64,000 bases of DNA from Tamarix chinensis (Eukaryota > Streptophyta > Magnoliopsida > Caryophyllales > Tamaricaceae), in assembly GCA_030549775.1 (NCBI GenBank), contig CM060175.1:94913470-94977469 (forward strand), in the 5' to 3' direction. Shown in pieces: positions 1 through 12,061 of the stretch. Each line of letters starts with the position of its first letter. The stretch's first letter is position 1. Both the position numbers and the translations under genes were made by a program. The notes below the pieces were generated by a model. It did not search any database. It worked only from the letters and a program-made list of their open reading frames with translations, and was not told the origin of the DNA.

Positions 1-228
1 CACCAACAATCCTATCCTGAGCCTACTATATCCATATAACATGCTTTCAGCTTCTATTATAGGTGAAGTTGCATCAATAATTTGATCATTAAATTCATTC
101 CTACATTGAATCAATCGTTTAGTTCCATCTCTGATGACAACTCCCATGCTAATAGTTGTAGCATTACCTACTTTGATATTGTACCCAACAAATTCTGATA
201 GAGGCAAAAGATTATTTTTCTATCCTTC
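1..228 (-). pseudogene. LINE-type RNase H (RVT_3) fragment
   Basis: The reverse strand is open in one frame from about 228 down to the window edge. It reads a segment with MGVVIRDG, then a TSPIIEAES block followed by LYG. This pattern matches the plant RNase H-like domain (RVT_3) at the end of LINE polyproteins, where a G-V-V-I-R-D strand is followed by an E-A-E helix containing a catalytic acid. There is no start codon, the fragment runs off the window, and the reading is lost before the TRIM element at 242. It is most likely a transposon relic; a host RNase H-like gene is the alternative. Domain assignment is by eye. Confidence 0.45.
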
Positions 229-241
229 TAAAGGAGCTTCT

Positions 242-552
242 TGTAATACCCCAAATTAAGTGAAGTATTATAAGGATTGATCTAGCTATTTATATTAACA
301 TGGTATACCATCCTTTTGGTGATTTCATCCTAAGAATTCTACAGTTAAGTGTGCTGGTCGTGAAGTAATTTTTATGATGGTTGATCCTCCTGGAAAGTTT
401 TAGAATTTTCTAATTTTTTTGGGAAGTGTGTACCAGCGTGAGTGAGGATAAAGTATGCTGAAAGAACTCGCGTTGATCTGTGGGGCCAATCGATCAATCT
501 AAAAATGCTTTGAGGTAATCCCTTTGAGGTCATATCAACTCGGGGTGTTACA
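242..552 (+). repeat. TRIM 5' LTR
   Basis: This 311-bp copy starts TGTAATACCCC and ends GGGGTGTTACA, so it has TG...CA ends and inverted termini. It aligns along its length with 700-1004 but with many substitutions and short indels, which points to an old insertion. Confidence 0.75.
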
Positions 553-699
553 AATGGTATGAGAATGAAACCGCGACCATGAGTTAAACTTGGATGAGCT
601 AGTTAACCACCTAGCAGGACGATTCTTGAGATAAATAGTATTGAGACAGTTAGTAGTTGAGACGTAACGAGGATGTTACGTTTTTTAAGTGGGGGTGAA

Positions 700-1004
700 T
701 GTAATACCCTAAATTAAGTGGAATGTTATAATGATTGATCTGACTAATTATATCAACATAGTATATCATTCTTTTGGTAATTTTGTTTTAAGAATTCCAC
801 AGTTAAGTGTGCTGGCTGTGGAGTAATTTTTATGATGGGTGACCCTCTTGAAAAGTTTCAGAATTTTCTGAAAAAATCTTGGGAAGTGCGTGAATGAAGA
901 CAAAGTGTACGAAAAGGACTCGTCTTGATCTGTGTGGTCAGTCGATCAATCCAAAAGCACTTCAAGGTAACCCTTGTGTATTCATATTAACTTGGGATGT
1001 TACA
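700..1004 (+). repeat. TRIM 3' LTR
   Basis: This 305-bp copy starts TGTAATACCCT directly after the purine tract and ends GGGATGTTACA. Short reading frames inside it are by-products and not genes. Confidence 0.75.
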
Positions 1005-1081
1005 CCTCTTTCCTTGTCCACGAGCATAAAAGTAACAAAAATACCTCTTTCCTTGTCCACAAGCATAAACGTAACAAAAAT
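1004..1081 (+). repeat. Two-copy 39-bp tandem repeat
   Basis: Two adjacent 39-bp units (1004-1042 and 1043-1081) begin ACCTCTTTCCTTGTCCAC and differ at two positions. The first unit overlaps the last base of the TRIM. Confidence 0.8.
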
Positions 1082-2368
1082 ACAACCATACACTACCTCA
1101 TGCAGGATTTGAATAATAAGTTACACAATTTCAAAATCAATACTAAAATAATGACGATTTTCTTTACTATTTTCACCAAAAGGAACAACAAAACTACGAA
1201 CCGATTTACCCTAAAAAAGTTAATCAATTTACCAAAAAAATTCAAACTATAAAATCAAATGTAATAACATATTACCAATAGAATTGATGAGGTCATTTTT
1301 CAAATATGTTTCAAATCCATCTTACACCACCTAAATCAAAAATAAAATTGAAAGAGAAAGGGGAAGGGGAAGGGAAAAAGATTGAACAAAAACTCGGGAA
1401 ATCAAATAGAAAAATGAGATTGAGGTTCCTTTTCCAATTTAATTCTTTTTTTTTGGCTTCTTGATTTCAAAATTTTGAGTTTATTTGTTTTGGTGTCTCA
1501 TTGTGCTCTATGATTCGAATATTCTAGATCTATCGAGTGTTTTGACGCTCTTTGTATTTGTTGGTTGTGTGTAATTGATTTGGGTTGTTTGGCTTTAATT
1601 CTTCTGGCCTTCAAAGTGATTGTTGGAGTTTTCACAATGATAGGAAGGTAATAAGTTAGGGAGATGATAGAGGTTGTTGGAGGAGTTTTGGAAGCTCACA
1701 ACTCGGACATTGTAGTTGGGGGCTCGTATTCTACTCTAGTTGTCACCGTAAGTCACTTGAGTAGGGTTGGGTTGTTTATTGAGCAAGATAGAATAAGAGG
1801 ACAAGAAAAGTGAATGGGAAAGAAAGATAGTAGCAACGTTTGTTTTTTGATACTTTTTTCTTTCTGTCATCATTTTCCTATTAATTTAATCCATCACTCA
1901 GTAATGAGGAAAGGAAGGAATGTAATAAGGACGAAGGGTGAAATGGATATTATATATAAAATTCGATAGTGTTAATCCTTAAACTAACCCATAATCTTGA
2001 GAACTCAAGGTTGTTTAAGATATTTTTTTTACTTCATATATTATTATTTTAGATTAATTTTAAATTACGTATTAAATTAATCAAATGATATTTTGATCAA
2101 TGAAGGTTAAATGTTGAATATGAGATTCTGAGGGGGTTATCATGTTTTTATTTAGTGATTGGATTAGGTTGCGCTTGGAGATGCCTGCAACATATTTAAA
2201 TTTTGTATATATTCCTTTGTGTCAATTTTAATGTTACACTTTTAAATTTATATTTTAATTTCTAAACATATTTGAAATTAACATTAAATAATTAATAAAA
2301 TGGTTAATTTTAAATAAATTTAAATTGTCGCATAGATAAGAGTTTTTATATCATAGTAATGAACTAAT

Positions 2369-2374
<6 letters not shown>

Positions 2375-2411
<37 letters not shown>
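2375..2411. repeat. (TA)n microsatellite
   Basis: Uninterrupted TA dinucleotides over 37 bp. Confidence 0.95.
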
Positions 2412-2414
<3 letters not shown>

Positions 2415-3202
2415 ATATTCATATTTGTTTCTTTCATTGTTTCCTCATTTGCATTCATACTCATGTAACACACCTACTGTGGTGGAATTATTATTGGTGT
2501 TGCAGCAGGGTAAGAGGGTTGATGGAAATATATATACATACCTACTTTTCATGAATGATTTCATTCAAAACTTTTCATAATAGTTGTTTCCGTTTTTATA
2601 GTTCAAAATATTTCAAAATAACTTCTAGTCACTTAAACTATTTTTGTAAAAAATATGTTAATAATTTGAAATGTGATAGTATTAATATTGTTATTATTAT
2701 TTATTCATGTAAATATTTATAGTTATAATTATTTGTATAACAATAATTATTATATATGGTAATGATATTTATTGTAATAATTGATTATAACTATAATTAT
2801 TGATATAATAATAATAATAATATTCATGGCACTAGCATACTATTATTTTTATTAATGTATCTATTGTAAATAATAATGATATTATTCATAAAAAAGTACG
2901 TACTTGCCATCTTTCTTTGAATTGACCGCCATAAAAAGGTCGATTTCTATGGAATAGTTCTTGCCATCTCACACTCTTAGTGATTGCAAGCCTTTTATGT
3001 GACCTCTCATTTTTGATATTTTTTTTATTAATGCCATAGATAATTTATTTTATATGTTATTTTTATACCCTTATTATATATATATATATATCAACGAGTA
3101 GATCTCACTATCTCTTTTATATATTTAAAATATTACATACATTTACTTTCGTATTCTTATTTATTATAACCATCCTCCATATCTCTAAGAGTATATATAT
3201 TA

Positions 3203-3233
<31 letters not shown>
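3203..3233. repeat. (ATT)n microsatellite
   Basis: About ten consecutive ATT units inside the AT-rich spacer. Confidence 0.9.
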
Positions 3234-3235
<2 letters not shown>

Positions 3236-5185
3236 TACTATGAATAATTACTAATAGTATATATTATTAATATTATTAAATAATTATTAATAACAATAAG
3301 TGTTTATTATTTTTAGAAACGTACCATATAACCCTATATTTTGATCTTTGCATATAATATAATCATAAGTTTTTATAGTTACACTTTAAAAATTCTTTTT
3401 GTATGTTTTACGGACTAACGCCATATAATCTTGAATACTTAAATGAATGTCATTTGGTGCATAAAAGTACAACCTTAAAACTATATTGTCTATAAAGTTG
3501 GAATTCAAGGTTTTATAATAATTTTTTAAAAACTTTGGGTTATATTATATATGATGCGTAAACTCAAAATCATATTATATGTTTTTTCTAATAATTACTA
3601 TAAACTACTACTATTGATGGTTAATAATAAAAATAATAATTATTATTTTAATAAATACTCATCATTATTCACTATCTATATTAAATTATTATTAAGTGTT
3701 AATTTCAACTATTTTTAATTTATTATTAATATCAATTATTATTATTATTCATTATATTAATTATGAATAATATACTTGTAAATAAATATTATGAATTAAA
3801 ATTTTTTTATGTACTATTATGAAAATATTAATAAATATTGATGATAAAGGCAAATAATAATTATTATTAATGATTATTTTTAATTATTAATATTAATTGT
3901 TATAATTAATATAAATAAATAATATTTATTAACCATAAATTATTAATAATAATGTTAAAAATAATATTAATCATGCTTATAATTCAAAAATTATTTACTA
4001 TTATTAAATAATCAATGCATGTTAAATTAATTATTGATAATTATTATTATTCATTATTAATATGAATTGTTAATATTAGTAATTATTAATATGAACTGTT
4101 ATTAGTCATTATTGATTAATAATTACAAATAATTAGATATATATATATATATTTAATATGTAGTTAGTAATTGTTATATAATACTGATTCATAATATTAA
4201 TAATATAGAGATTCTTTATAATATATAATTATTAATATTATTGATATTATTAATGTTACCATTTAAAATTAATTTTTAATTGTTAATATTATTAATTATG
4301 ATTATGAATGATTAATAAGATTTATGGAAAATTATTATTGATATAATTTATTTTGAAAAATTGGAAAGTTATTCTTAATTTTTTACTTATTGTTTATTAT
4401 TATTGTATAATGCTTATTCATAATGTTAAAAATATGTTAATTCTTTATACATAATAATTATTAATATTAATAATGATTACTTTTAAATTTAGTTATTGAT
4501 GATATAATTATTCATTTATTGTTTTGATTAAGAATTATGAATTTTGATGGTCCATTGTTATGAATTCGTTTTTTGATTAATTTTTAAATATTTTAAATTA
4601 TTATTATTATTAATCATTATAATTATTAATAAATATACCTTATTAAGATAAAATCTATAAACAAATAAAAATTAATATAAGAATATATATTAACAAAATA
4701 AAGAATCCTAAATGGTCAAAATACTTCAATTGTCACACTCTATATAAATAATGTGTTTTTCAATTAAAAAAAATTAAATTATATTAATATTTCAGACGTA
4801 TTATTATTTAACATCATATTATATCAAAAATCAAACCGACACTAGGCTAGACCCTATCGGAAGGCCAAGTAGGCCTCTGCTTGGAGCTATTAGAAAAAAA
4901 TAGGGTTCCAGCCAACTACTAGGTGCTATAACTTATATATATATACACCATACACGCCAAGGATCTCGGGATTCAGGCAGATAACCTGAAGAACATAAAC
5001 AGGAAAAATAGGAAGGATAGATAGATATTAAAAGAAATAAATGCGAGGAAAAGATAGGATAGAATAAAACTTTTCAGTTGTATTCGAAGTTTGAAGTTTG
5101 GTTACAGAGGTTTGGTGATTGTTCCTTTCATACAGTGTTTTGTACCCCTGAAAGTCCGATCCCCTGAAGAAGTCCCTAAGACCCC

Positions 5186-5193
5186 TTTATATA
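5186..5193 (-). promoter_or_regulatory. TATA box of the viral remnant
   Basis: The minus strand reads CTATATAAAGGGG, a near-ideal plant TATA box, about 355 bp beyond the end of the second ORF. Caulimovirids place the pregenomic RNA promoter in this interval. Whether it is still active is unknown. Confidence 0.5.
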
Positions 5194-5225
5194 GAAGAGG
5201 GGCCAAACTAAGACAATTTTTTGAA

Positions 5226-5245
5226 AAGTGGATTCGAAAATCCAC
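5226..5245. repeat. Short perfect hairpin near the viral TATA box
   Basis: AGTGGATT and AATCCACT pair perfectly around a 4-nt CGAA loop. It lies about 35 bp upstream of the TATA box on the minus strand, where promoter elements would sit. Confidence 0.6.
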
Positions 5246-5548
5246 TGAAAAGTAAATAGTAAACAGTAAAAGTGTACCGTCTACAGTACTATCTACAAAA
5301 AAAGTTTGAATAGTTAAAGGTAAAAGTATAAACAGTAAAAAGTAACCTAAGAAAGACAATAATAATCCGTGTGGTCGTCCTTTGTCGCAGATTCCTTTGT
5401 CATCTTACTTTTTAATTTGCGGTTGCTTTTACTTGGTTCTTTTACCTGGGTGAAAACATCAATCGCCGAAAGTGTCCTGCGAGATTCCTTTTGCTTTTGC
5501 CGATGATGTTTTATTTTTATCACGAGTATTTTGTACGATATGCATTGT

Positions 5549-6971
5549 CTACCGTATAGGAGGAAGTATCCCGTAACAGTCGTCTTCATTCTTGTCACCA
5601 AAGTCCAGTTCTGGAGTAACAGACGAGGATGCAAACTCTCCTTGTTTGGTTTGTGAAAGTACTTCGTCCAAAATGGCCAAGTACTCATCTTCATTCTTTG
5701 CGGCTGCAAGTTTGGCAGCCGTAACAGACTTTTGGGCCAGAAACTTTGAATCTTCGGATCTGGCTAAGACTGGATTTGTTGAGGAAGAAGCTGGTTGTTT
5801 GTTGGTGATAAGTTTGCGAACGACCTGTTCATAGAGCTTCTCGAAAGTTTGATACTTCGACCACCACTTTACCTTGAAGCGGCGAACCAAGGAAGGGACA
5901 CCTTCAATCTCCTGGATCTCTATCATCCAAGCGAATACCCATGGGCAGAATAATTTGGAGTAGAAGGCAAAGATAGGGGGCAAAACCCTATCGTTTTTTA
6001 TGGGTTTGTAGAGGCTTTGGAACAGGTCAATGAACTTTGATACCTGTTCAGGTAGGATGTCTGGAATGGCCTCGAAATCTCTCCACCATCGGATGAACCA
6101 GACAGGATAGTGTGTTTGGGTAAAGTTTTTGAAGAAGATCAACCATGAGTGAGATTTTTTGAAATTTTCGGTGAAGAAAGTGTTCCACTAGGCATGTTGA
6201 TAATCCCAATAGTTGAAATTTAATTTTGCATTTGGGCAGAATTTGTACGAATCAGGAAGTCTACGAGGTAGTTCGAGACTTTGACCCCAATCCATGAGAA
6301 GAATAACCCTGTGTGGTTGACATGTTGAGTAAGCGACCTCGTTCTTGGTTTGGGGTAGTTTGAAGTTTCTGAACGAGACTGAGCCTGTATACTCTAATAT
6401 TGACTTATAGTATGCATGGGAGGCAGTCACGTCCCATGGTTTGAAATCCCATCCTGAAAACATTTTTCGAAGGGCAACGAAGGGATCTTGATGATGGAAT
6501 CCATCTTCGAGGTTTGTAATAATTTGGAAATTTTGTTTGGTAAAATACTCAGCTTTCTTCTGAAAGGCTGGTTTGTTGTCTAAGATATTCTCAAGTCTTG
6601 AGATTCTACTTCTCATGACTGGAAATTTTGAAACCTATTTATCAGAAGAAATTTTTTAAATTGCTTTTGAAGGAGTGAGATGTATTAAATTCCCTCCTTC
6701 AGTTTTATAGACAAGGTTTGAAGAACACGTACCTTTGCGTTCAAGTTGGGGACACTGAACTTGTTCCGTCATTTGCTGAAGTGCTTTAAAAACTTCAGGG
6801 GATTGGGTAAGGATTTTCTACCCATTTTTGAACATCTGATTTGTTGTCTTCTTTTGGGGGAGATGAAGTTGCCGCAACATCTTCGATAGTGGTTTCATAC
6901 CAAGATTTGATCTTTGGCTTTGCAGCCAAGATGTCTTGAACCCTTTCCTTCCCTTTCTTTTTGGGAGCCAT
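5549..6971 (-). pseudogene. Viral second ORF, unknown function, broken
   Basis: An ATG at 6971 opens a frame beginning MAPKKKGKERV that overlaps the RNase H end in another frame. It meets a stop at 6795-6797. After a frame shift the protein-like reading resumes at about 6616 and continues to 5549, with one in-frame stop at 6188-6190. The sequence is rich in Trp, Phe and Lys (WWRDF, FKVKWWSKY), then has an acidic, Ser/Thr-rich tail. I recognise no enzyme motif. Position, a length of roughly 470 codons and a basic start fit the uncharacterised ORF2 described for florendoviruses. Identity with that protein is inference and would need an alignment. Confidence 0.55.
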
Positions 6972-8333
6972 ATTTCTTTGAATGTCCTTGCAGAAATTCT
7001 CTCGTCAAGAAGTCGGGTAAAGAATTTTCTTCGCCTTTTATGTGCTCGATTTCAAAGTCGAAAACTGACAGAAGAGCTTGCATCTGGCGAATATTTGTTT
7101 GCTGGTAATGTTCTGTACATCTTTTTTGAGTATGCGTTTGGCGGACTTGCAATCGACACGAAGTAGGAACTTTTGGTTAAGCAATTCAGACTGGAATTTG
7201 GATATGGACTGAACTATTGCGAAGATTTCCTTCTTGACAGTCGAATAGTTCTGTTGGGTTTGAGTCCAGTGACCGGATGTGTATTGGATCACTGTTTCAG
7301 TCTTGTGTTGAGACTGTTTGGTTTGGGCCAAATACTGTTCAAGTGTTTGGGCTTTGGATTGTTTAAGAATACCACCGTATCCAAGTTCGGAGGCATCAGT
7401 CTCAACAATTTTAAACAGGTTTGGGTTTGTAAGGGTCAGACACGGAATAGACTGGACTTGGGCTTTGATATTCCTAACGACATGAGTATGGGCTTGGGTC
7501 CAAGGTTTTAGGTTATTTCTAAGCCTGTCATGCAAAGGTTTAGCAATTTGGTTTATGTTTGGGCAGAAGTCTAGGACATAGTTTAGGCTTCCTAAAAACC
7601 TCTGAAGTTGGGTTTTTTATAAGATTTGATCCAGGAACCTAGACGCAAATTCTATGGACCGTTCGATGGGCACAATAGTACCCGACTCAATATAATGACC
7701 TAAGAATCTAACTTTGGTCTGGGCTAAGGATATCTTGGGTTTAGAAACTACTAACCCACTACGTTTTGCGATACTCAGGAATATCCTGAGATGTCGAAAG
7801 TGTTGATCCAAACTATTTGAGTATACTAATACATCGTCTATGTATACTAAGTAGAAGTTTGAGTATGGATTAAAAATCTCATTCATAATTCTTTGAAATT
7901 CGGACGGAGCATTTTTTAATCCAAATGGCATAACATTCCATTCAAACTGTCCAAAAGGAACGGTAAAAGCAGTTTTGTATCAGTCTTCTGGTTTAATTTG
8001 AATTTGTCAAAAGCCTGATTTTAAATCAAACTTTGAAAAGATTAATGCTGCATAAAGTCTTTGTAATAAATCTTTTTTGTTTGGAATAAGGTATCTTATC
8101 CATTTGAGAGCATCATTTAATAGTTTGTAATTAATTACTAACCTAGGTGATCCTCTTTCAATTTCAGAATTTTTGTTGACATAAAATGTTGCACACGACC
8201 AGGGTGATCTAAACTTAGAAATTAATCCTTTTGATTCTAAATCTTCTATCTCCTGTTTACAGTGTTTAATCAATCCTGAATTCATTTGAATTGGTCTAGC
8301 CTTGGTTAATATTTGTTTCTCATTAAAAGTGAT
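6960..8333 (-). pseudogene. Broken caulimovirid reverse transcriptase-RNase H
   Basis: This is the replication polymerase region of the viral remnant. The RT begins at about 8333 without a start codon. Visible motifs are LVINYKLLND, FDLKSGF, MPFGLKNAPSEFQ and the catalytic-centre block YIDDVLVYS, followed by FLGHYI. Two in-frame stops lie at 8007-8009 and 7980-7982, and the frame ends at 7617-7619. A frame change at about 7605-7620 leads into the RT connection and RNase H, where ETDAS, VKKEIF and RVDCKSAK supply typical acidic positions. A second shift near 7040-7110 precedes the last block, FDFEIEHIKGEENSLPDF. The RNase H end overlaps the start of the next ORF. It cannot make a functional enzyme as it stands. 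Confidence 0.75.
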
Positions 8334-8347
8334 CTATACATACATAG

Positions 8348-10799
<2,452 letters not shown>

Positions 10800-11260
10800 T
10801 ACCCCTTTTTTTTTTTGTGGCCTAGCATAAGGTTTGAGTAACCTAATTGACGTATCAGTCTTATATATATATACTTTGCCTTGTTTATGTTGAATCTCTT
10901 GAGTATATTCTTTATATATTCCTCTTGAGATAACCATAATTTGCTATCTCCTCGGTCATATATGATTTGTATGTCTAAGATCTGCTTAGCATGGTCCAAG
11001 TCTTTCATTTATAAATTTTTTGCCAAATCTTATTTTAGTTTTAAAATACGTTGTCGATCCCGACCCACTATCAATATGTCATTCACATACATAAGTAGAA
11101 GGACAAAGTTTTCGGTCCCAAACCTTTGCATGTACAAGCAATGGTCTACCTTGTTTAACCATGAATGACTCGAACTTCATGTACCATTGCCTTAGTGCCT
11201 CTTTCAGTTCATATAAGCTTACGTCTTTGTCAAGCTATACTCCACCGCCCACATCACCAT
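10800..11260 (-). pseudogene. copia reverse transcriptase fragment
   Basis: Three frame-shifted stretches on the minus strand read as copia RT: SLYELKEALRQWYMKF near 11220-11170, then YMQRFGTENFVLLLMYVNDILIVGRD-like sequence near 11130-11060, then MKDLDHAKQILDIQI and KLWLSQEEYIKNILKRF (11008-10880). The usual YVDD catalytic block is YVND, so one metal-binding Asp is lost. Stops and frameshifts separate the parts. Confidence 0.75.
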
Positions 11261-11599
11261 GTAGAGGATTTGATATAAACAAGTTGATAAGATGACATAT
11301 TGTTTGTAGAGCTTCCGTCTAGAATGATCTTGGAAGCTTTTCATGTGAGTAGACACCTTATCCTTTCCATCAATGTCTGGTTCATCCGTTCCACCACCCC
11401 ATTGTATTGATACGTTTTAGGAATGGTTTGCTTTATAATAGATTCGACGAGCCTTACAATACTGATCAAATGGACCAAGGTATTCACATCTATTGTCCGT
11501 TCGAATACACTTCAACTTCACAGTCTCACATTCTACTTTAGCATGAAAGGCTTTAAAGTTGATCAAAACTTCATCCTTAGTCTTCATGGGACATACCTA

Positions 11600-11790
11600 A
11601 ATTTTTCTTAAGAAGTCATCGATAAATGCCATAAAGTATGATGATGATCCATCCAATAACTTCACCTTCATTGGGATACAAACATTCGAGAAGACCTTAT
11701 TAAGTTTCCCTACCACCTGTCCGGTGATACTTTGACAAAGTGGGTTCAGTTTTGCTTCCTTAACAAACAGTGAGTGCATCACTCAACAAA
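11600..11790 (-). pseudogene. copia integrase fragment
   Basis: The minus strand reads VFSNVCIPMKVKLL and then SSYFMAFIDDFLRKI. This matches the start of the copia integrase core (S-D-V-C-G-P-M ... F-I-D-D-F-S-R-K). The first catalytic Asp position is Asn here. The frame is cut at both ends. Confidence 0.7.
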
Positions 11791-11803
11791 GTGGGTTCAG
11801 TTT
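11735..11803. repeat. 18-bp direct repeat at a copia deletion junction
   Basis: ACAAAGTGGGTTCAGTTT occurs at 11735-11752 and again at 11786-11803, 51 bp apart. It lies where the element jumps from its leader to integrase. Confidence 0.85.
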
Positions 11804-11848
11804 AACATCAAGATAACTGGTTTTTAGCTGCCATGATGTGATACCAGT

Positions 11849-12061
11849 TGTTGTGTAAAAAAATTTCTCGGCCAACTGCATAATTATGAGAAAATATAGA
11901 AGTAGAATGTAGGCATAGAGAAAATGATAATTTTGTGGGAAAATGAAATGAAAATTTGCATTGAGTATAAAGATTTGGAGAAATTGGAGAGCTTTCACAT
12001 CCTTTGCAGATGGTAAGGAGATGGACTTTTGTACAATCCCTCTCGGCTAAAACAATCAACA
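11849..12061 (-). repeat. copia 5' LTR with adjacent primer site
   Basis: On the minus strand the 213-bp segment begins TGTTGATTG and ends ACACAACA, giving inverted TGTTG/CAACA ends. Two bases further on comes TGGTATCA (11846-11839), the conserved start of the initiator-methionine tRNA primer site. No second LTR copy was found in the window. Confidence 0.65.

Larger units (their letters stand above)
242..1004 (+). mobile_element. TRIM: miniature non-autonomous LTR retroelement
   Basis: Two direct repeats of about 310 bp (242-552 and 700-1004) begin TGTAATACCC and end GGGTGTTACA or GGGATGTTACA. They enclose only 147 bp. The inside begins with a primer-binding site, TGGTATGAGAAT at 555-566, close to the initiator-methionine tRNA site TGGTATCAGAGC. 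It ends with a purine tract, AAGTGGGGGTGAA at 687-699, touching the second LTR. The flanks CTTCT (237-241) and CCTCT (1005-1009) differ at one base, as expected of an old 5-bp target duplication. No protein is encoded. The purine tract and preceding bases resemble Ty3/gypsy chromovirus 3' ends, so it may be an internally deleted gypsy element. Confidence 0.8.
1082..4789. other. AT-rich spacer, no gene seen
   Basis: No coding signal is visible. From about 2000 to 4780 the sequence is dominated by A/T with short ATT, TTAA and TAAT runs. It includes a (TA)n microsatellite at 2375-2411 and an (ATT)n run at 3203-3233. The change to a more balanced composition near 4790-4830 marks the approximate left edge of the viral insert. 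Confidence 0.7.
4790..8335 (-). mobile_element. Endogenous pararetrovirus remnant (Caulimoviridae, florendovirus-like)
   Basis: Read on the minus strand, this block carries a reverse transcriptase, an RNase H, a second ORF, then a non-coding region with a TATA box. That is the 3' half of a caulimovirid genome, and an extra ORF after RNase H fits florendoviruses. Movement protein, coat protein and protease are absent: the sequence stops just upstream of the RT domain, at a (TA)n(GA)n tract starting near 8350. The other end near 4790-4950 is less sharp, with a short TA tract at 4934-4945. No integrase or LTR is seen. All frames carry stops or shifts, so this is a dead genomic fossil. A Ty3/gypsy origin is the alternative and is less likely given the ORF order. 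Confidence 0.7.
10800..12061 (-). mobile_element. Deleted Ty1/copia element with 5' LTR
   Basis: Read on the minus strand: LTR (12061 to 11849), primer-binding site, a jump into an integrase fragment (about 11790-11600), then a reverse transcriptase fragment (about 11250-10860). Gag, protease and most of integrase are missing. RNase H and the 3' LTR are also missing; recognisable copia sequence ends near 10860. Short frames on the plus strand here are shadows. Confidence 0.75.
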
